Shown: positions 34,577 to 43,881, counted from the stretch's first letter. The stretch is 64,000 nt of DNA from Gammaproteobacteria bacterium (GCA_021151625.1 JAGKWY010000025.1:1-64000); one strand, 5' to 3'. Notes: a model not told the origin generated them from the letters alone. Made by a program: numbers and translations.

Positions 34577-35302
34577 ATGGAAAATACGATGCTCGATTCT
34601 TTATTGCCTAAATTGCATCCGGAGCTTTCTTACAAGTTTTACAGTGTTGGTAATGAAGGAACGCCGTTATTGGTTATCGACAATTTTATTCAAGATGCGC
34701 AGTCGCTCGTGAATTTTTGCGTAGCCAATACATGTTTTAACAAAGTAGATAATTTTTATCCGGGACTGCGAATGGCTGCCCCACCTAGATATATTCATGT
34801 GATAAATCGTTATCTCGCGGAGCTGATGAGTAATATATTTGGTCTTACGCAAGATCGAATAGCGGGAGGTAAATCGCTTTACTCAATGGTAGTAACACCA
34901 CCAGAACAATTAGAGATTAAGCAGTGTCTACCGCACATTGATTCATACCTAAGCGGCGATCTCGCTTGTGTTCATTATCTCTGTGGGAAAGAAAAAGGCG
35001 GCACGTCACTCTATCGTCATAGAAAAACTGGCTATGAAAAAATTACCAGTGAAACCATCGATCACTATAAGCAGACTGTTATGGATGAAGGTGCACTTAT
35101 ATTTGATAGAAAGTCTTACATGAATGGTTCAAATACCTACTTTGAACAAATTGCATCAGTAGATGCAATATTTAACCGCATGATTATTTATCCATCGAAT
35201 ATCCTTCATTCAGGCAATATAGCCCCGGATTTTGATTTTGACCCCAATCCAGCGAGCGGACGGCTTACGCTTAACTCGTTTATATATAGCAAGCGCCCAT
35301 AA
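34577..35302 (+). CDS. DUF6445-like protein, putative iron/2-oxoglutarate enzyme
   Basis: A 241-residue soluble protein resembling DUF6445 proteins of these loci (recognised by context and pattern, not searched). PHIDSYLSGDLACVHYLCG has an H-x-D pair near 121-123. RMIIYPSNILHSGNI near 210 gives a distal His, and the later RLTLNSFIYS has an Arg that could bind 2-oxoglutarate, the arrangement of a prolyl-hydroxylase-type double-stranded beta-helix. Two possible ATG starts (34577, 34589) exist; the second has GGAAAA upstream. It follows the halogenase by 8 nt. Function inferred only. Confidence 0.7.
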   Translation: MENTMLDSLLPKLHPELSYKFYSVGNEGTPLLVIDNFIQDAQSLVNFCVANTCFNKVDNFYPGLRMAAPPRYIHVINRYLAELMSNIFGLTQDRIAGGKSLYSMVVTPPEQLEIKQCLPHIDSYLSGDLACVHYLCGKEKGGTSLYRHRKTGYEKITSETIDHYKQTVMDEGALIFDRKSYMNGSNTYFEQIASVDAIFNRMIIYPSNILHSGNIAPDFDFDPNPASGRLTLNSFIYSKRP

Positions 35303-35420
35303 TCACCAGCGCGATATAGGATCTAAGTCCAGCGCTTGGATTCACAGTGTCGGGTTTTATTGCTACCTTTAGTGCCCCCTGCGGAAAAACTCTTTTTTAT
35401 AACAATAGCGGTTCAATACT

Positions 35421-36146
35421 ATGGCCAAACACGTTCTCCTTAACAATATTACGCATAAAGACCTCAAGGTTGTCACCGATTATTCGGCGGCTTACGGTGA
35501 TGATGTTGGTAGCACCCTGACTTTTCCTACCGAATATGCCGATGTGCATCGCGAATACCCCATCCTGTTCCAGAAAAATGAAAACACCGGCAAGTTCCAG
35601 TCGATAGTACTACTGGGCCTGAGAAGCGATGAGAACCTGTTTTTAGACGGTGCTGGCGGTTGGAAAGCCAACTATGTGCCGGCCTTGGTTGAGCGCGGTC
35701 CATTTTTAATTGGCTTTCAGGATCAAAGTCGTGATGGCGGCAGCGAGCGTGCACCGGTGGTACATATAGATATAGAAAGTCTGCGCATAAGCAATACTGA
35801 AGGCAAAGCGGTATTCCTTGATCATGGTGGCTTGAGTCCTTACCTGGATAAAGTTTCCCAATTGCTCAATCGCATTTATGAAGGTATGCAAATCAGCGAT
35901 GCCATGTTTGCGGTGTTTACTGAACTGGATTTGATTGAGCCGGTAAATCTGGAAATTGCCTTGAATGAGCGTGAAACCTATCGCTTGAGTGGTAACTATA
36001 CGATTCATCGCGAAAAGTTGGCTAACCTAAGTGGTGCTGATTTGGAGCGGCTGAATCGCACCGGCTTTTTGCGCTGTGCATTTCTAGCGGTGGAATCACT
36101 CGGTAATATTCAGCATTTGATTAAATTGAAAGGCAGTCGCGGCTAA
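35421..36146 (+). CDS. SapC-like protein 2
   Basis: A 241-residue paralogue of the protein at 31295. Shared blocks: LLNNITHKDLKV, FPTEYADVHREYPILFQKNENTGKF, ENLFLDGAGGWKANYVPALVERGPFLIG, PVVHIDIESLRISNTEGKAVFLDHGG and the C-terminal FLRCAFLAVESLGNIQHLIKLK. The base composition is less AT-rich than the first copy, and the two are clearly diverged, so this is not a recent tandem duplication. It is preceded by a 118-nt gap, perhaps with its own promoter, and ends at a strong terminator. Role unknown. Confidence 0.85.
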   Translation: MAKHVLLNNITHKDLKVVTDYSAAYGDDVGSTLTFPTEYADVHREYPILFQKNENTGKFQSIVLLGLRSDENLFLDGAGGWKANYVPALVERGPFLIGFQDQSRDGGSERAPVVHIDIESLRISNTEGKAVFLDHGGLSPYLDKVSQLLNRIYEGMQISDAMFAVFTELDLIEPVNLEIALNERETYRLSGNYTIHREKLANLSGADLERLNRTGFLRCAFLAVESLGNIQHLIKLKGSRG

Positions 36147-36591
36147 TCCCTTTAATGGCGTAGAGCAGTGCCTGAAAAATGAAAACCATGATCAACCAAT
36201 AAGTCGATCAGTTGCCGCATCACGAAGCTTTTGTAAAGCGGTATTGCGGTGCAGAAATGTAATTTTTCTTCACAATAAAAAGCCCGATCATAAAAACTGA
36301 TCGGGCTTTTTATTGGAGGATATTAATAATCGTTCGTTTCCAATATCTGCGCTTACCGCAAGCTGCGTTCCCTTATCAATAAAATGGAAATATGTATCTA
36401 TAATAAAATTTTCACAATTTTATGATTTTTTGAAATAAGTTATTTTTATAGATAATTTCAAAAATTTCCACAAAATCCATTTCAATATGTTCTTGATATA
36501 ACCTTGTTAATTGCATTCCATGTGGCTAGGGTTTTAGCGTGCATTTTTTTATGGCGCACATATAACTTGATATCAACTAATGGATGTTTTT
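36147..36591 (+). other. Intergenic region downstream of the second SapC gene
   Basis: About 445 bp without a gene. It holds the strong terminator at 36273-36315 and then a very AT-rich stretch (roughly 36370-36480) that probably contains the promoter of the FG-GAP gene. I see no other structure. Confidence 0.5.
36273..36315. terminator. 18-bp perfect-stem terminator
   Basis: Arms 36273-36290 and 36298-36315 are perfect reverse complements (core AGCCCGATCA/TGATCGGGCT) around TAAAAAC, with A5/T5 tracts. Ends the receptor-halogenase locus. Confidence 0.95.
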
Positions 36592-37509
36592 ATGAAAAAG
36601 ATTTCTTTAATCAGCAGTTTGTTATTGTTAAGCCTGCAGGTGCAGGCGGATTGTACGTTGTCTGATGGAATTAATTTATGCCTGGATGAAGTAAACCCTG
36701 ACTTGTCAAAGGTGTTGACCGCTTCAAAGCAGGTGGGTGATCTGAATGGTGATGGTTTTGAGGACTTAATTAAAAAGGAAAATGCACAAGGCATTGATAG
36801 TCGTATTGTTGTTTACCTTGGCAAGGCTTGCGGCTCAGGTGCTGGCAGCTCGGCCTGTTTCAGTGCACCCCATATGACCTCCATTTATCCTATTAAAGGT
36901 TTTGAAGTTGCTGATCTGGATGCAGATGGTGATGATGATTTGGTGGTTCGCGATGGTTTGGATCAGATCAAAGTATATTCATTTGGTGAATTGCCAATTG
37001 ATCCGCCGGAAGTGGTTTCATTATTAGGAACCCATGGTTTAACTCTCAGCAGCTATACCGCCAGCTCACTCTATCCCGGTAGTCCGGAAGGTTATCGTTA
37101 TGTGGGGGCGTTTGATGGTTACCGATACAATGGCTCTTCACCAATAGTGCCGGTTCCCGGCGCACGTCAAGGTTATGGTACCTGGACATCAAAATCTGGC
37201 AATACCACTAACCAATGGTTGAAAGTGGCATTTGCTACAGCGACCAGCGTTTCAAGTTTTACTATTTATGCAAAAACGGCATATGAAGAACGTTTACCAA
37301 AAAATGTGACTATTCAAGTTTCGAATGACGGTGTTAATTTCACCGATCACGAAAGCCTTACATTGCAACCTATAGCGGTGCAGACAATTACCTTGAGCGA
37401 TGCAACACCTTATGCAAATTATTTCCGTCTGTATATGCATGATGCGCAAACCGGTGCAAGCCATATACAAATTGATGAATTGTTATTAAGTGGCTGGGTT
37501 GCTGAATAA
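36592..37509 (+). CDS. Secreted FG-GAP plus discoidin-like (F5/8 type C) protein
   Basis: A 305-residue exported protein. The signal peptide KKISLISSLLLLSLQVQA is followed by two calcium-binding FG-GAP/VCBS-like loops, DLNGDGFEDL and DLDADGDDDLVV. A C-terminal beta-sandwich of about 150 residues has WLKVAFATATSVSSFTIYAK and PKNVTIQVSNDGVNF, the pattern of F5/8 type C (CBM32-like) domains that bind sugars. No catalytic domain is present, so a carbohydrate-binding or adhesion role is inferred. ATG at 36592 preferred over the one four codons upstream. Convergent with the GH3 gene. Confidence 0.75.
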   Translation: MKKISLISSLLLLSLQVQADCTLSDGINLCLDEVNPDLSKVLTASKQVGDLNGDGFEDLIKKENAQGIDSRIVVYLGKACGSGAGSSACFSAPHMTSIYPIKGFEVADLDADGDDDLVVRDGLDQIKVYSFGELPIDPPEVVSLLGTHGLTLSSYTASSLYPGSPEGYRYVGAFDGYRYNGSSPIVPVPGARQGYGTWTSKSGNTTNQWLKVAFATATSVSSFTIYAKTAYEERLPKNVTIQVSNDGVNFTDHESLTLQPIAVQTITLSDATPYANYFRLYMHDAQTGASHIQIDELLLSGWVAE

Positions 37510-37542
37510 GAGTTGAAATCCACTAAAAATTAGTTTTTATAA

Positions 37543-37577
37543 AAAAATCCCCGTCAGTTTTGCTGGCGGGGATTTTT
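37543..37577. terminator. Terminator between FG-GAP and GH3 genes
   Basis: AAAAATCCCCGTCAG (37543-37557) pairs with CTGGCGGGGATTTTT (37563-37577), one G-U pair. Works for both convergent genes. Confidence 0.9.
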
Positions 37578-37602
37578 ATTTTTCGTCAGATAAAAAATTA
37601 AC

Positions 37603-40197
37603 TTACGGACAAGCTACATCTTTACCCGCGCCTTTTACCACGCTCACATTGGCAAAGGTGATATCCAAAGTGCCTTTGGTGATGAGTGAGAAAGGTTGCA
37701 GTACTTGCGTCCAGTATTCTTCGGGTGGTTGTTGTACGCCGAAGTTCGCACCGGAGTTTGGATAGCAGCTGAGTGGCACTGTGACGGTTTGCCAATCTTG
37801 TCCTGCAAAGCCTTTCAATTTTTCGGTCAGGTCGATATCGGATGCGCAATAAGAACCACAGCCTAAACGCAACCAGGTTGCATCGCTCGGTGCAGCGTTG
37901 ACTTTGATATCAAACACCAGCGCTGAATTTTCTTTTACGTAATTGATAAAGTCTTGGCGCTCATTAATAGACAGAGCAACCTGGCCATTACCGTTGCCGA
38001 GCCATTGCACGCGACGGGCATCTTCCTGCACATTGCGATCAACGGCTTGCAGGGTAATAGATGACGCTTTGATATTGCTGGTGGTAGCGGGAACCAAATC
38101 ATTTTGGAAACCGATAATTTCCAAATGCCATGGGTCGATTGGACGCTGTTTGAATATATCCAGTTTATCGAGTGCAGCGGCGGCTTTAGGGCCTTCTTCC
38201 GAGAGGTTGTCGGCAAGCGTGTCTTTATCGCCGTAACTTAAACCATAACCATAGGCGAAGAGTGGATCGTAATTCGCATCGCCCACATTGAGTGGTGACT
38301 GGTTAGGCAGCTTCGGCCAGGAGAAACTCAAGCGGCCTTTCATATCGTAATTCACATTGCCTTCGGCATTTTTGAAAATGACATCTGCGATGCCGTTACC
38401 TTCAGTGCCTGGCAACCAGATGGCAACGAATGCATCAGACGCATTGATTTCGCGATTCACCCACAGTGGGCGACCGGAAATAAATAAAGACACTACGGGA
38501 ATACCCTGACTGCGCAATTTTTTCAGCAATTCCCAATCACTTGGGTCGCGTACTTTATAGGCGAGTGAACCGGCATCGCCCTGCATTTCAGCGTAAGGGT
38601 CTTCACCAAATACTACGATTGCCACATCGGGTTTTTCGCTGAATGAACCATCGGCACTGAGTGTGGTTTTACCACCTGCTGCATCAACAACTTCTTTAAT
38701 ACCCGCATAAATGGAAGTGCCGCCTGGGAAGTCGGCATTGGTGTTGCCGGTGCCCTGCCAGGAGACAGACCAGCCGCCGGATTGTTTACCGATATTGTCA
38801 GCACCATCGCCGGCAACCAAAACTTTTTGTTTGCGCGCGAGAGGTAACAGGTTGTTTTTGTTTTTCAACATCACTAATGATTCGCGTACTGCCTGACGGG
38901 CAATCGCGCGATGCTCAGGTGCGCCGAGCACTTCTTTTTTACCAGCGAGTGGGCGAGTAGAGGGTGCACCTTTTTCAAATAAACCCGCGCGGATTTTTAC
39001 GCGCAAAATTCTGCGCACGGCATCGTCCAAGCGTTCAGCAGTGACTTCGCCGGATTTCGCTTGCGCGACTAAATTGTTGTACAGCTCTTTCCAGTCAGGT
39101 TCCGGCACCATGTAAATATCCAAACCGGCCATTAAGGATTCAGGGCAATCCAGCGCGGTACAACCGGGAATAAAACTGTGGCCGCTCCAATCGCCCACTA
39201 CCAGCCCATCAAAGCCCATGCGATTTTTTAGTACATCGGTGAGCAAATATTTGTGGCCGTGCATGCGCGTGCCGCCGTAACTGGTGAAGGAGGCCATGAC
39301 CACCTGCACACCGGATTCAATTGCGCTGAAATAACCGGCGCCGTGAGTGTCGCGCACAAATTTTTCATCGCCTTGCGTCTCGCCGCGATCCACACCATTC
39401 AGGGTGCCGCCATCGCCAATAAAATGTTTGGAGGTGGCAATAACATGTTCGTTGGTGAGGAATTTATCCGAGCCGCCAGTGCCTTGCAGGCCCTCGACCA
39501 TTTTGCCGGCGAAGGAGCCGACGATGCGTGGATCTTCTGACCAGGACTCATAGGTGCGACCCCAGTGATCATCGCGCGCAACCGCAACTGTGGGAGAGAA
39601 ATCCCAGTCGAGGCCAGTGGCGGCGATTTCGCGCGCAGTGGCCCAACCAATTTGTTTCAGCAATTCCGGGTTGTTAGTGGCACCCAGGCCGATATTGTGC
39701 GGAAACAGGGTTGCACCCACTACGTTGCCCAGGCCGTGTACCGCATCGGTGCCCCAGATAATCGGGATGCCCAGGCGGCCGTTGGATTTATCGACAGAGG
39801 CGTTGTAGAAACTGTCAGCAAGTTTTACCCAGTCTTGCAGGCTCGCGTATTTGTTGGCGCCGGGCGTACTGCCGCCGCCATTCAACACGGAACCCACGTG
39901 ATATTTGGTTACGTCTTCGGGCGTCAGGTAGCGAATTTCCGGTTGGATCAACTGGCCGACTTTTTCTTCCAGGGTCATTTTTGCCAGCAGCTCATCGATA
40001 CGTTGCTCAACGGCTGGGTCTTTGGCAACGGCGCTTTTAATTGCTGGCCATTCGACTTTAGTCGCATCGGTACTGGCGACTGGTGCAGGAGCAGGAGTTG
40101 TAGCAGGTGCCTCCGTTTTTTTGGAGTCGCAGCTGCTGAGCAGTGCAGTAAGAACGGTGACCGATACGAGACTACCGAATAGTGTTTTTGCATTCAT
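37603..40197 (-). CDS. Lipoprotein GH3 beta-glucosidase (ExoP-like)
   Basis: An 864-residue glycoside hydrolase family 3 enzyme releasing terminal glucose from beta-glucans or cello-oligosaccharides in the periplasm or at the outer membrane. Lipobox ALLSSC follows the signal; a Pro/Ala-rich linker comes next. The N-terminal GH3 barrel contains ATSKHFIGDGGTLNGVDRGE and the catalytic nucleophile Asp in FDGLVVGDWSGHSF. The C-terminal GH3 domain contains DVAIVVFGEDPYAEMQGD. A last beta-sandwich of about 180 residues (from PIDPWHLEIIGFQNDL) is the ExoP galactose-binding-like domain. ATG at 40197 chosen (AAAGG upstream) over an extended start. Works downstream of the GH9 enzyme in cellulose breakdown. 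Confidence 0.94.
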   Translation of the reverse strand: MNAKTLFGSLVSVTVLTALLSSCDSKKTEAPATTPAPAPVASTDATKVEWPAIKSAVAKDPAVEQRIDELLAKMTLEEKVGQLIQPEIRYLTPEDVTKYHVGSVLNGGGSTPGANKYASLQDWVKLADSFYNASVDKSNGRLGIPIIWGTDAVHGLGNVVGATLFPHNIGLGATNNPELLKQIGWATAREIAATGLDWDFSPTVAVARDDHWGRTYESWSEDPRIVGSFAGKMVEGLQGTGGSDKFLTNEHVIATSKHFIGDGGTLNGVDRGETQGDEKFVRDTHGAGYFSAIESGVQVVMASFTSYGGTRMHGHKYLLTDVLKNRMGFDGLVVGDWSGHSFIPGCTALDCPESLMAGLDIYMVPEPDWKELYNNLVAQAKSGEVTAERLDDAVRRILRVKIRAGLFEKGAPSTRPLAGKKEVLGAPEHRAIARQAVRESLVMLKNKNNLLPLARKQKVLVAGDGADNIGKQSGGWSVSWQGTGNTNADFPGGTSIYAGIKEVVDAAGGKTTLSADGSFSEKPDVAIVVFGEDPYAEMQGDAGSLAYKVRDPSDWELLKKLRSQGIPVVSLFISGRPLWVNREINASDAFVAIWLPGTEGNGIADVIFKNAEGNVNYDMKGRLSFSWPKLPNQSPLNVGDANYDPLFAYGYGLSYGDKDTLADNLSEEGPKAAAALDKLDIFKQRPIDPWHLEIIGFQNDLVPATTSNIKASSITLQAVDRNVQEDARRVQWLGNGNGQVALSINERQDFINYVKENSALVFDIKVNAAPSDATWLRLGCGSYCASDIDLTEKLKGFAGQDWQTVTVPLSCYPNSGANFGVQQPPEEYWTQVLQPFSLITKGTLDITFANVSVVKGAGKDVACP

Positions 40198-40454
40198 AGT
40201 GAGTGACCTTTTTGTACGAACAAAAAATACGCGCAATTCTTAATTTAAAGTCTTCAGGTTTTGCGCAAAAAGCAGACAAGGATAATTAGGAATAGTTATA
40301 TGAGTTGGTATTTATCTGTGGCTACCCTGGGCACCCACAGAAACACGTTTATAAAAGGTAGCAGGTGCCACTCTGACTGCGAACAAAATTTACTTTTTAT
40401 ATCTTCTTATGCGCCAAAAAATATCGCATTTAAAGCGTGAGTTTATCTATAAAA

Positions 40455-41231
40455 CTATCTGCCGCCACTCACATCCAACAGAGTGCCTGTGATGTAAGAA
40501 GCTTCGTCGGACGCCAGCCATAAAATCGACTTGGCAATTTCATCCGGTTCACCGGCTCGCTGCATGGGAATCATGGGGGCAATGCGTTGGATGCGCGTGG
40601 GTTCGCCACCTTTCGCGTGCAAGTCGGTATTGATAATACCCGGGCGCACGGCATTCACGCGAATACCTTCGCCCACGACTTCTTTTGCAAGGCCCATAGT
40701 GAACGTATCTATTGCGCCCTTGCTCGCGGCGTAGTCGATGTACTCAAAGGGCGAGCCAACGCGCGCGGCCACAGAGGAGATATTGATTATTGAACCACCG
40801 CTGCCGCCATTGGTGGTGCTCATGCGTTTCACTGCTTCGCGCGCGCATAAAAAACTACCGACCACATTGACGGCAAATAAGTGCTGGAGTTCAGCGGCAT
40901 TGGTTTCGCGAAATAATTTCTGGCGCAAAATTGCGGCATTATTGACCAGTAAATCCACGCGGCCAAAAGTGCTATCAATTTGCGCAAACCAGTGAACTAT
41001 ATCGGCCTCGCTGCTGAGATCAACCCGGGAGCAAAGTACCTTGCGACCGAGCGCAGAAATTTTTTCCGCAACCAGCGCAGCTTGTTGCGGCTGGCTGAGA
41101 TAAGTGAGGGCAATATCGTAGCCGCGCTCAGCAGCGAGTACGGCGGTCGCAGCACCAATACCTGTGCTGCCGCCGGTAATCAGTGCAACTTTATTTCCGG
41201 GTTTGTCGTTCGCCGATTTGCCTGCGGTCAT
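40455..41231 (-). CDS. Short-chain dehydrogenase/reductase
   Basis: A 258-residue classical SDR. NAD(P)-binding VALITGGSTGIGAATAVLA, the NNAAILRQ motif, catalytic Ser in INISSVAARVG, Y-x-x-x-K in YIDYAASKGAID, and PGIINTDLH are all present, giving a FabG-like oxidoreductase. The start MTAGKSANDKPGNK overlaps the stop of the upstream SGNH gene by ATGA, so it belongs to the MBOAT-SGNH-SGNH operon, although its chemistry has no obvious link to acylation. A much longer in-frame extension upstream is antisense-like and rejected. Substrate unknown. Confidence 0.92.
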   Translation of the reverse strand: MTAGKSANDKPGNKVALITGGSTGIGAATAVLAAERGYDIALTYLSQPQQAALVAEKISALGRKVLCSRVDLSSEADIVHWFAQIDSTFGRVDLLVNNAAILRQKLFRETNAAELQHLFAVNVVGSFLCAREAVKRMSTTNGGSGGSIINISSVAARVGSPFEYIDYAASKGAIDTFTMGLAKEVVGEGIRVNAVRPGIINTDLHAKGGEPTRIQRIAPMIPMQRAGEPDEIAKSILWLASDEASYITGTLLDVSGGR

Positions 41232-42460
41232 TGCGCTTTCTCCTTCCTGAATTGTTCGCGTTTTAATCCTGCATCCATCTCGCGCAAGAGCGCCATATAA
41301 AGCGCGTCGGCGCTTGCGGCATAGCCTTCGGGGCTCATATGTACCAGGTCCGGCCGCATAAAAGGGACTTTTTGTTTGAGCCAGACCTGCGCACCGCAGT
41401 TGCCGCCCATCATGGCACTCCAGTCCCAATAGAGGGTTTTTTCCTGGTGGGCGATACGGCGCTGGCTGTTTTGCACTTTGATCAGCGAGGGCGGCAATGG
41501 TAGCCGGCAACCACCGTTGATATTGGGGGCTTTGCTTTTGGCAGAGCTGGGTGCCCCTATCATCAATATGGCCGCTTTGGGGGCGGCGGCGCGCAGTTTG
41601 CGAATGACCTGGCGCAGCTCTTCCTCGTAGGTTTGTGGCACCAGATCTTTGCCGAAGGCCTCGTTGGTACCGTAGGCGAGGATAATCAATTGTGGGTCGC
41701 GCCACTGCAGTTGCTGGCGCAGGCTGGCGCCATCCCAGCGGTTGATGACACTGGCGACTGAGCCATTAATCCCCAGTGCATCCAGGGTGATGCCTGGTGC
41801 CTGGCGATCCAGCACCACGCCGCCGAGTTTGCCACCGGCGGGGGCCAGCAAGCGCAGGCGGTCCAGTTTGCTGGCGTCTATCGTCTGGGTGCTGAGTTGC
41901 CACAGGTTAGTGGGCGTTTTTGCATCGCCCTGCCCCGGGAGCTTGGTGACCTTGCCGCCCACCAGCGCCAAACTCCAGGGGGTCTGTTTGGATTGTTGCC
42001 AGATACTCAGCTGCCATTGACCGGCTGCAACCGGGTCTTTGATTTTTAGCTCCAGAATCGAATTGCCAGCGGAGGTATTAATCAGTCCACCCAGAGGGTA
42101 AGCGCCGGTGTGTTTGGCGATCTTGCTATCGCTCAACGTCCATTTGCCCAGGCTGCGCAGTAGCACCTGGTGCGAGCGCTGGTTGGTGACATAACCGGGG
42201 GTTAACCAGCCAATACCGGCGTTGCCAAACTGGCGCTGTAAGCGCTGGCGCAGTTGGCCGGTGAAGTAATCGCCGGCGGTATGGGAGTCGCCCAGTTGGA
42301 TAATGCGGATCGTTTGGATGCTGCCGGCTTTTTCAAGCCGTTGGAGGTTTTCCCAAAGTGCAGGCGCCTGACGGTCGCCGTAGTCGTGAATCGGGGTAAA
42401 TTGATTGGCGTGCGAGTAGCTCGCCAGCAGGAGCAACAGGCAAAAACAAAAGTATCTCAT
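41228..42460 (-). CDS. Secreted SGNH/GDSL hydrolase-like protein
   Basis: A 410-residue exported protein. Signal peptide RYFCFCLLLLLASYSHA; block I IQLGDSHTAGDYF (nucleophile Ser); block III YGTNEAFG (Asn); block V DLVHMSPEGYAASADAL (Asp and His), so the catalytic tetrad is complete. About 150 residues between blocks I and III form a beta-rich insert, as in peptidoglycan or polysaccharide O-acetyl-modifying SGNH proteins. Starts overlap the upstream SGNH gene by four bases and end overlaps the SDR gene. Acts together with the MBOAT encoded first in the operon. Confidence 0.85.
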   Translation of the reverse strand: MRYFCFCLLLLLASYSHANQFTPIHDYGDRQAPALWENLQRLEKAGSIQTIRIIQLGDSHTAGDYFTGQLRQRLQRQFGNAGIGWLTPGYVTNQRSHQVLLRSLGKWTLSDSKIAKHTGAYPLGGLINTSAGNSILELKIKDPVAAGQWQLSIWQQSKQTPWSLALVGGKVTKLPGQGDAKTPTNLWQLSTQTIDASKLDRLRLLAPAGGKLGGVVLDRQAPGITLDALGINGSVASVINRWDGASLRQQLQWRDPQLIILAYGTNEAFGKDLVPQTYEEELRQVIRKLRAAAPKAAILMIGAPSSAKSKAPNINGGCRLPLPPSLIKVQNSQRRIAHQEKTLYWDWSAMMGGNCGAQVWLKQKVPFMRPDLVHMSPEGYAASADALYMALLREMDAGLKREQFRKEKAQ

Positions 42461-43881
42461 CGTTGACTAAGGGCCGGATCAGGCGGTTGTGTAGGTTGAG
42501 GGGGATGTTGTGGCAGCTCGTCGACCTGGGTCGGCGATGCTGTTGGCTGGCTTTCTGCGGGCGCAGGTTCAGTCAGCGGTTGGCTTTGGGCTGGCTGATT
42601 GGCAGCAGGTGACTCTTCCGCTGTTGGATTATTCGCCGGCGGTGATTGAGCTGCTTTGGTAAATTGCGCCAGCGCCAGTTTGGCCAGGATTTTCTGACCC
42701 TGGGTGGTGAAATGCACACCGTCATCGGTGCGCACCATCACACTGCCACGCTCCGGCAACTCCAGGAATTTGGTGAAGCTGCTGCCATCCTCGCTCAGGC
42801 TTGGGGCAGTGGCGATAAAGCGGGCGAAGAGCGGGTACTTGGCTGCCTCGCTCGCGTAGATTTCATTGAGCTTCGGCTCTTTGCCTACCAGATCCTCGCG
42901 TCCCATCGGCGGTGCGCCCAGCCAGAGCAGGCGGGCATTGTACTCAGCGGCAGTGCGGACGATTTGCTGCACGCGAGCGCTGTAAACCTCTTTCCAGCGC
43001 TCGGAGCCAAAGCGCACATACTTGCCTTGCAGGTTCATATCCCAGGGGTCATTGGCGCCGAGGAAAACAATCACCACCTGATATTGCTCCAACTCAAAGG
43101 CGGCTTTGACTGTCGCCGGCCAATCAAAGAACGCCGGATAGGTCAGGCCGGTACTGTGGCGACTCAAATCCATGGACTCAACTTTGTAATTGCGTTTCAG
43201 GGCGGTAATTAAATGGGGCGCCACGCCCTGCATTAGTGAGTCACCTACCAACAGGATGCGATCACCTGCGCTAAGGCCGATGGGTTCGCTGGCCGCAGCC
43301 AATTCCGCTTCGGTGGGTGTCGGTAAAGTGGCGAGGTCCAATACCGGAGTTTCGTTGTGTGCGACTGACTCTGTGGTTGCAGCAATTGATGAGCTGCTGG
43401 TGGTGCCAGCTGATGCGGCCGCAAGGCTGATATTGGCAACTACCGGAACCGGTGGTTTGGCTATGGGCTTGGCAGCTTCAGTGATCGGTTCAGCTGTCTG
43501 CGCCGGTTGCGGACAGGCAGGTACTTGCGGTGCAACCGGTGCCGGGCATTTGGGGATTTCTACCACCGGCATTTCCGGTTCCGGCAGGGCCTTATCGCCC
43601 GCCAACAGCAGCTGCCCTGCCAGCAACATACGTTCGCTGCGCTCATCCAGCCAGCGATTGGTATCGGCCAGCCAGCGTGAAAATTGCTGGTTGCCAGGGA
43701 TTAGTTCACCCACTTTGGGCGGGTTGTTAACCTCCATCAAAATATGATGGGTCTGCTGCCAGTACTGGAGCAGGGAACTGCCTTTGGCGACCACCAATAA
43801 CAGGCAGGCGAGACTAATCGCCGCCAGGGCGCGGCGGTGATGGGATTCCTGTTCTATCGCAAAAAATGGCTGTGACTGCAT
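42457..43881 (-). CDS. Membrane-anchored SGNH protein (DUF459-like) with Pro-rich tails
   Basis: A 474-residue protein with an N-terminal membrane helix (AAISLACLLLVVAKGSSLL), a low-complexity Pro/Ala region (about 130-180), and an SGNH domain: ILLVGDSLMQGVAPHL (block I), IVFLGANDPWDM (block III) and DDGVHFTTQGQKILAKLA (block V). This matches DUF459-like hydrolases that work with MBOAT transporters. The C-terminal 60 residues are Pro/Gln/Ser-rich. Encoded 71 nt after the MBOAT gene; overlaps the next SGNH gene by four bases. Confidence 0.85.
   Translation of the reverse strand: MQSQPFFAIEQESHHRRALAAISLACLLLVVAKGSSLLQYWQQTHHILMEVNNPPKVGELIPGNQQFSRWLADTNRWLDERSERMLLAGQLLLAGDKALPEPEMPVVEIPKCPAPVAPQVPACPQPAQTAEPITEAAKPIAKPPVPVVANISLAAASAGTTSSSSIAATTESVAHNETPVLDLATLPTPTEAELAAASEPIGLSAGDRILLVGDSLMQGVAPHLITALKRNYKVESMDLSRHSTGLTYPAFFDWPATVKAAFELEQYQVVIVFLGANDPWDMNLQGKYVRFGSERWKEVYSARVQQIVRTAAEYNARLLWLGAPPMGREDLVGKEPKLNEIYASEAAKYPLFARFIATAPSLSEDGSSFTKFLELPERGSVMVRTDDGVHFTTQGQKILAKLALAQFTKAAQSPPANNPTAEESPAANQPAQSQPLTEPAPAESQPTASPTQVDELPQHPPQPTQPPDPALSQR

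Noticed and set aside
31295..36146. Natural-product biosynthetic cluster based on the halogenase
   Set aside because: No NRPS, PKS, RiPP precursor or flavin reductase is visible; the receptor/SapC context points elsewhere.
40314..40342. TCTGTGG/CCACAGA hairpin downstream of the SDR gene
   Set aside because: Seven-base arms with a 13-base loop and no T-run; too weak to call a terminator.
41232..41705. Long N-terminal extension of the SDR
   Set aside because: The extension overlaps the SGNH gene in another frame and has Arg/Pro-rich nonsense composition; the MTAGKS start with ATGA coupling is convincing.
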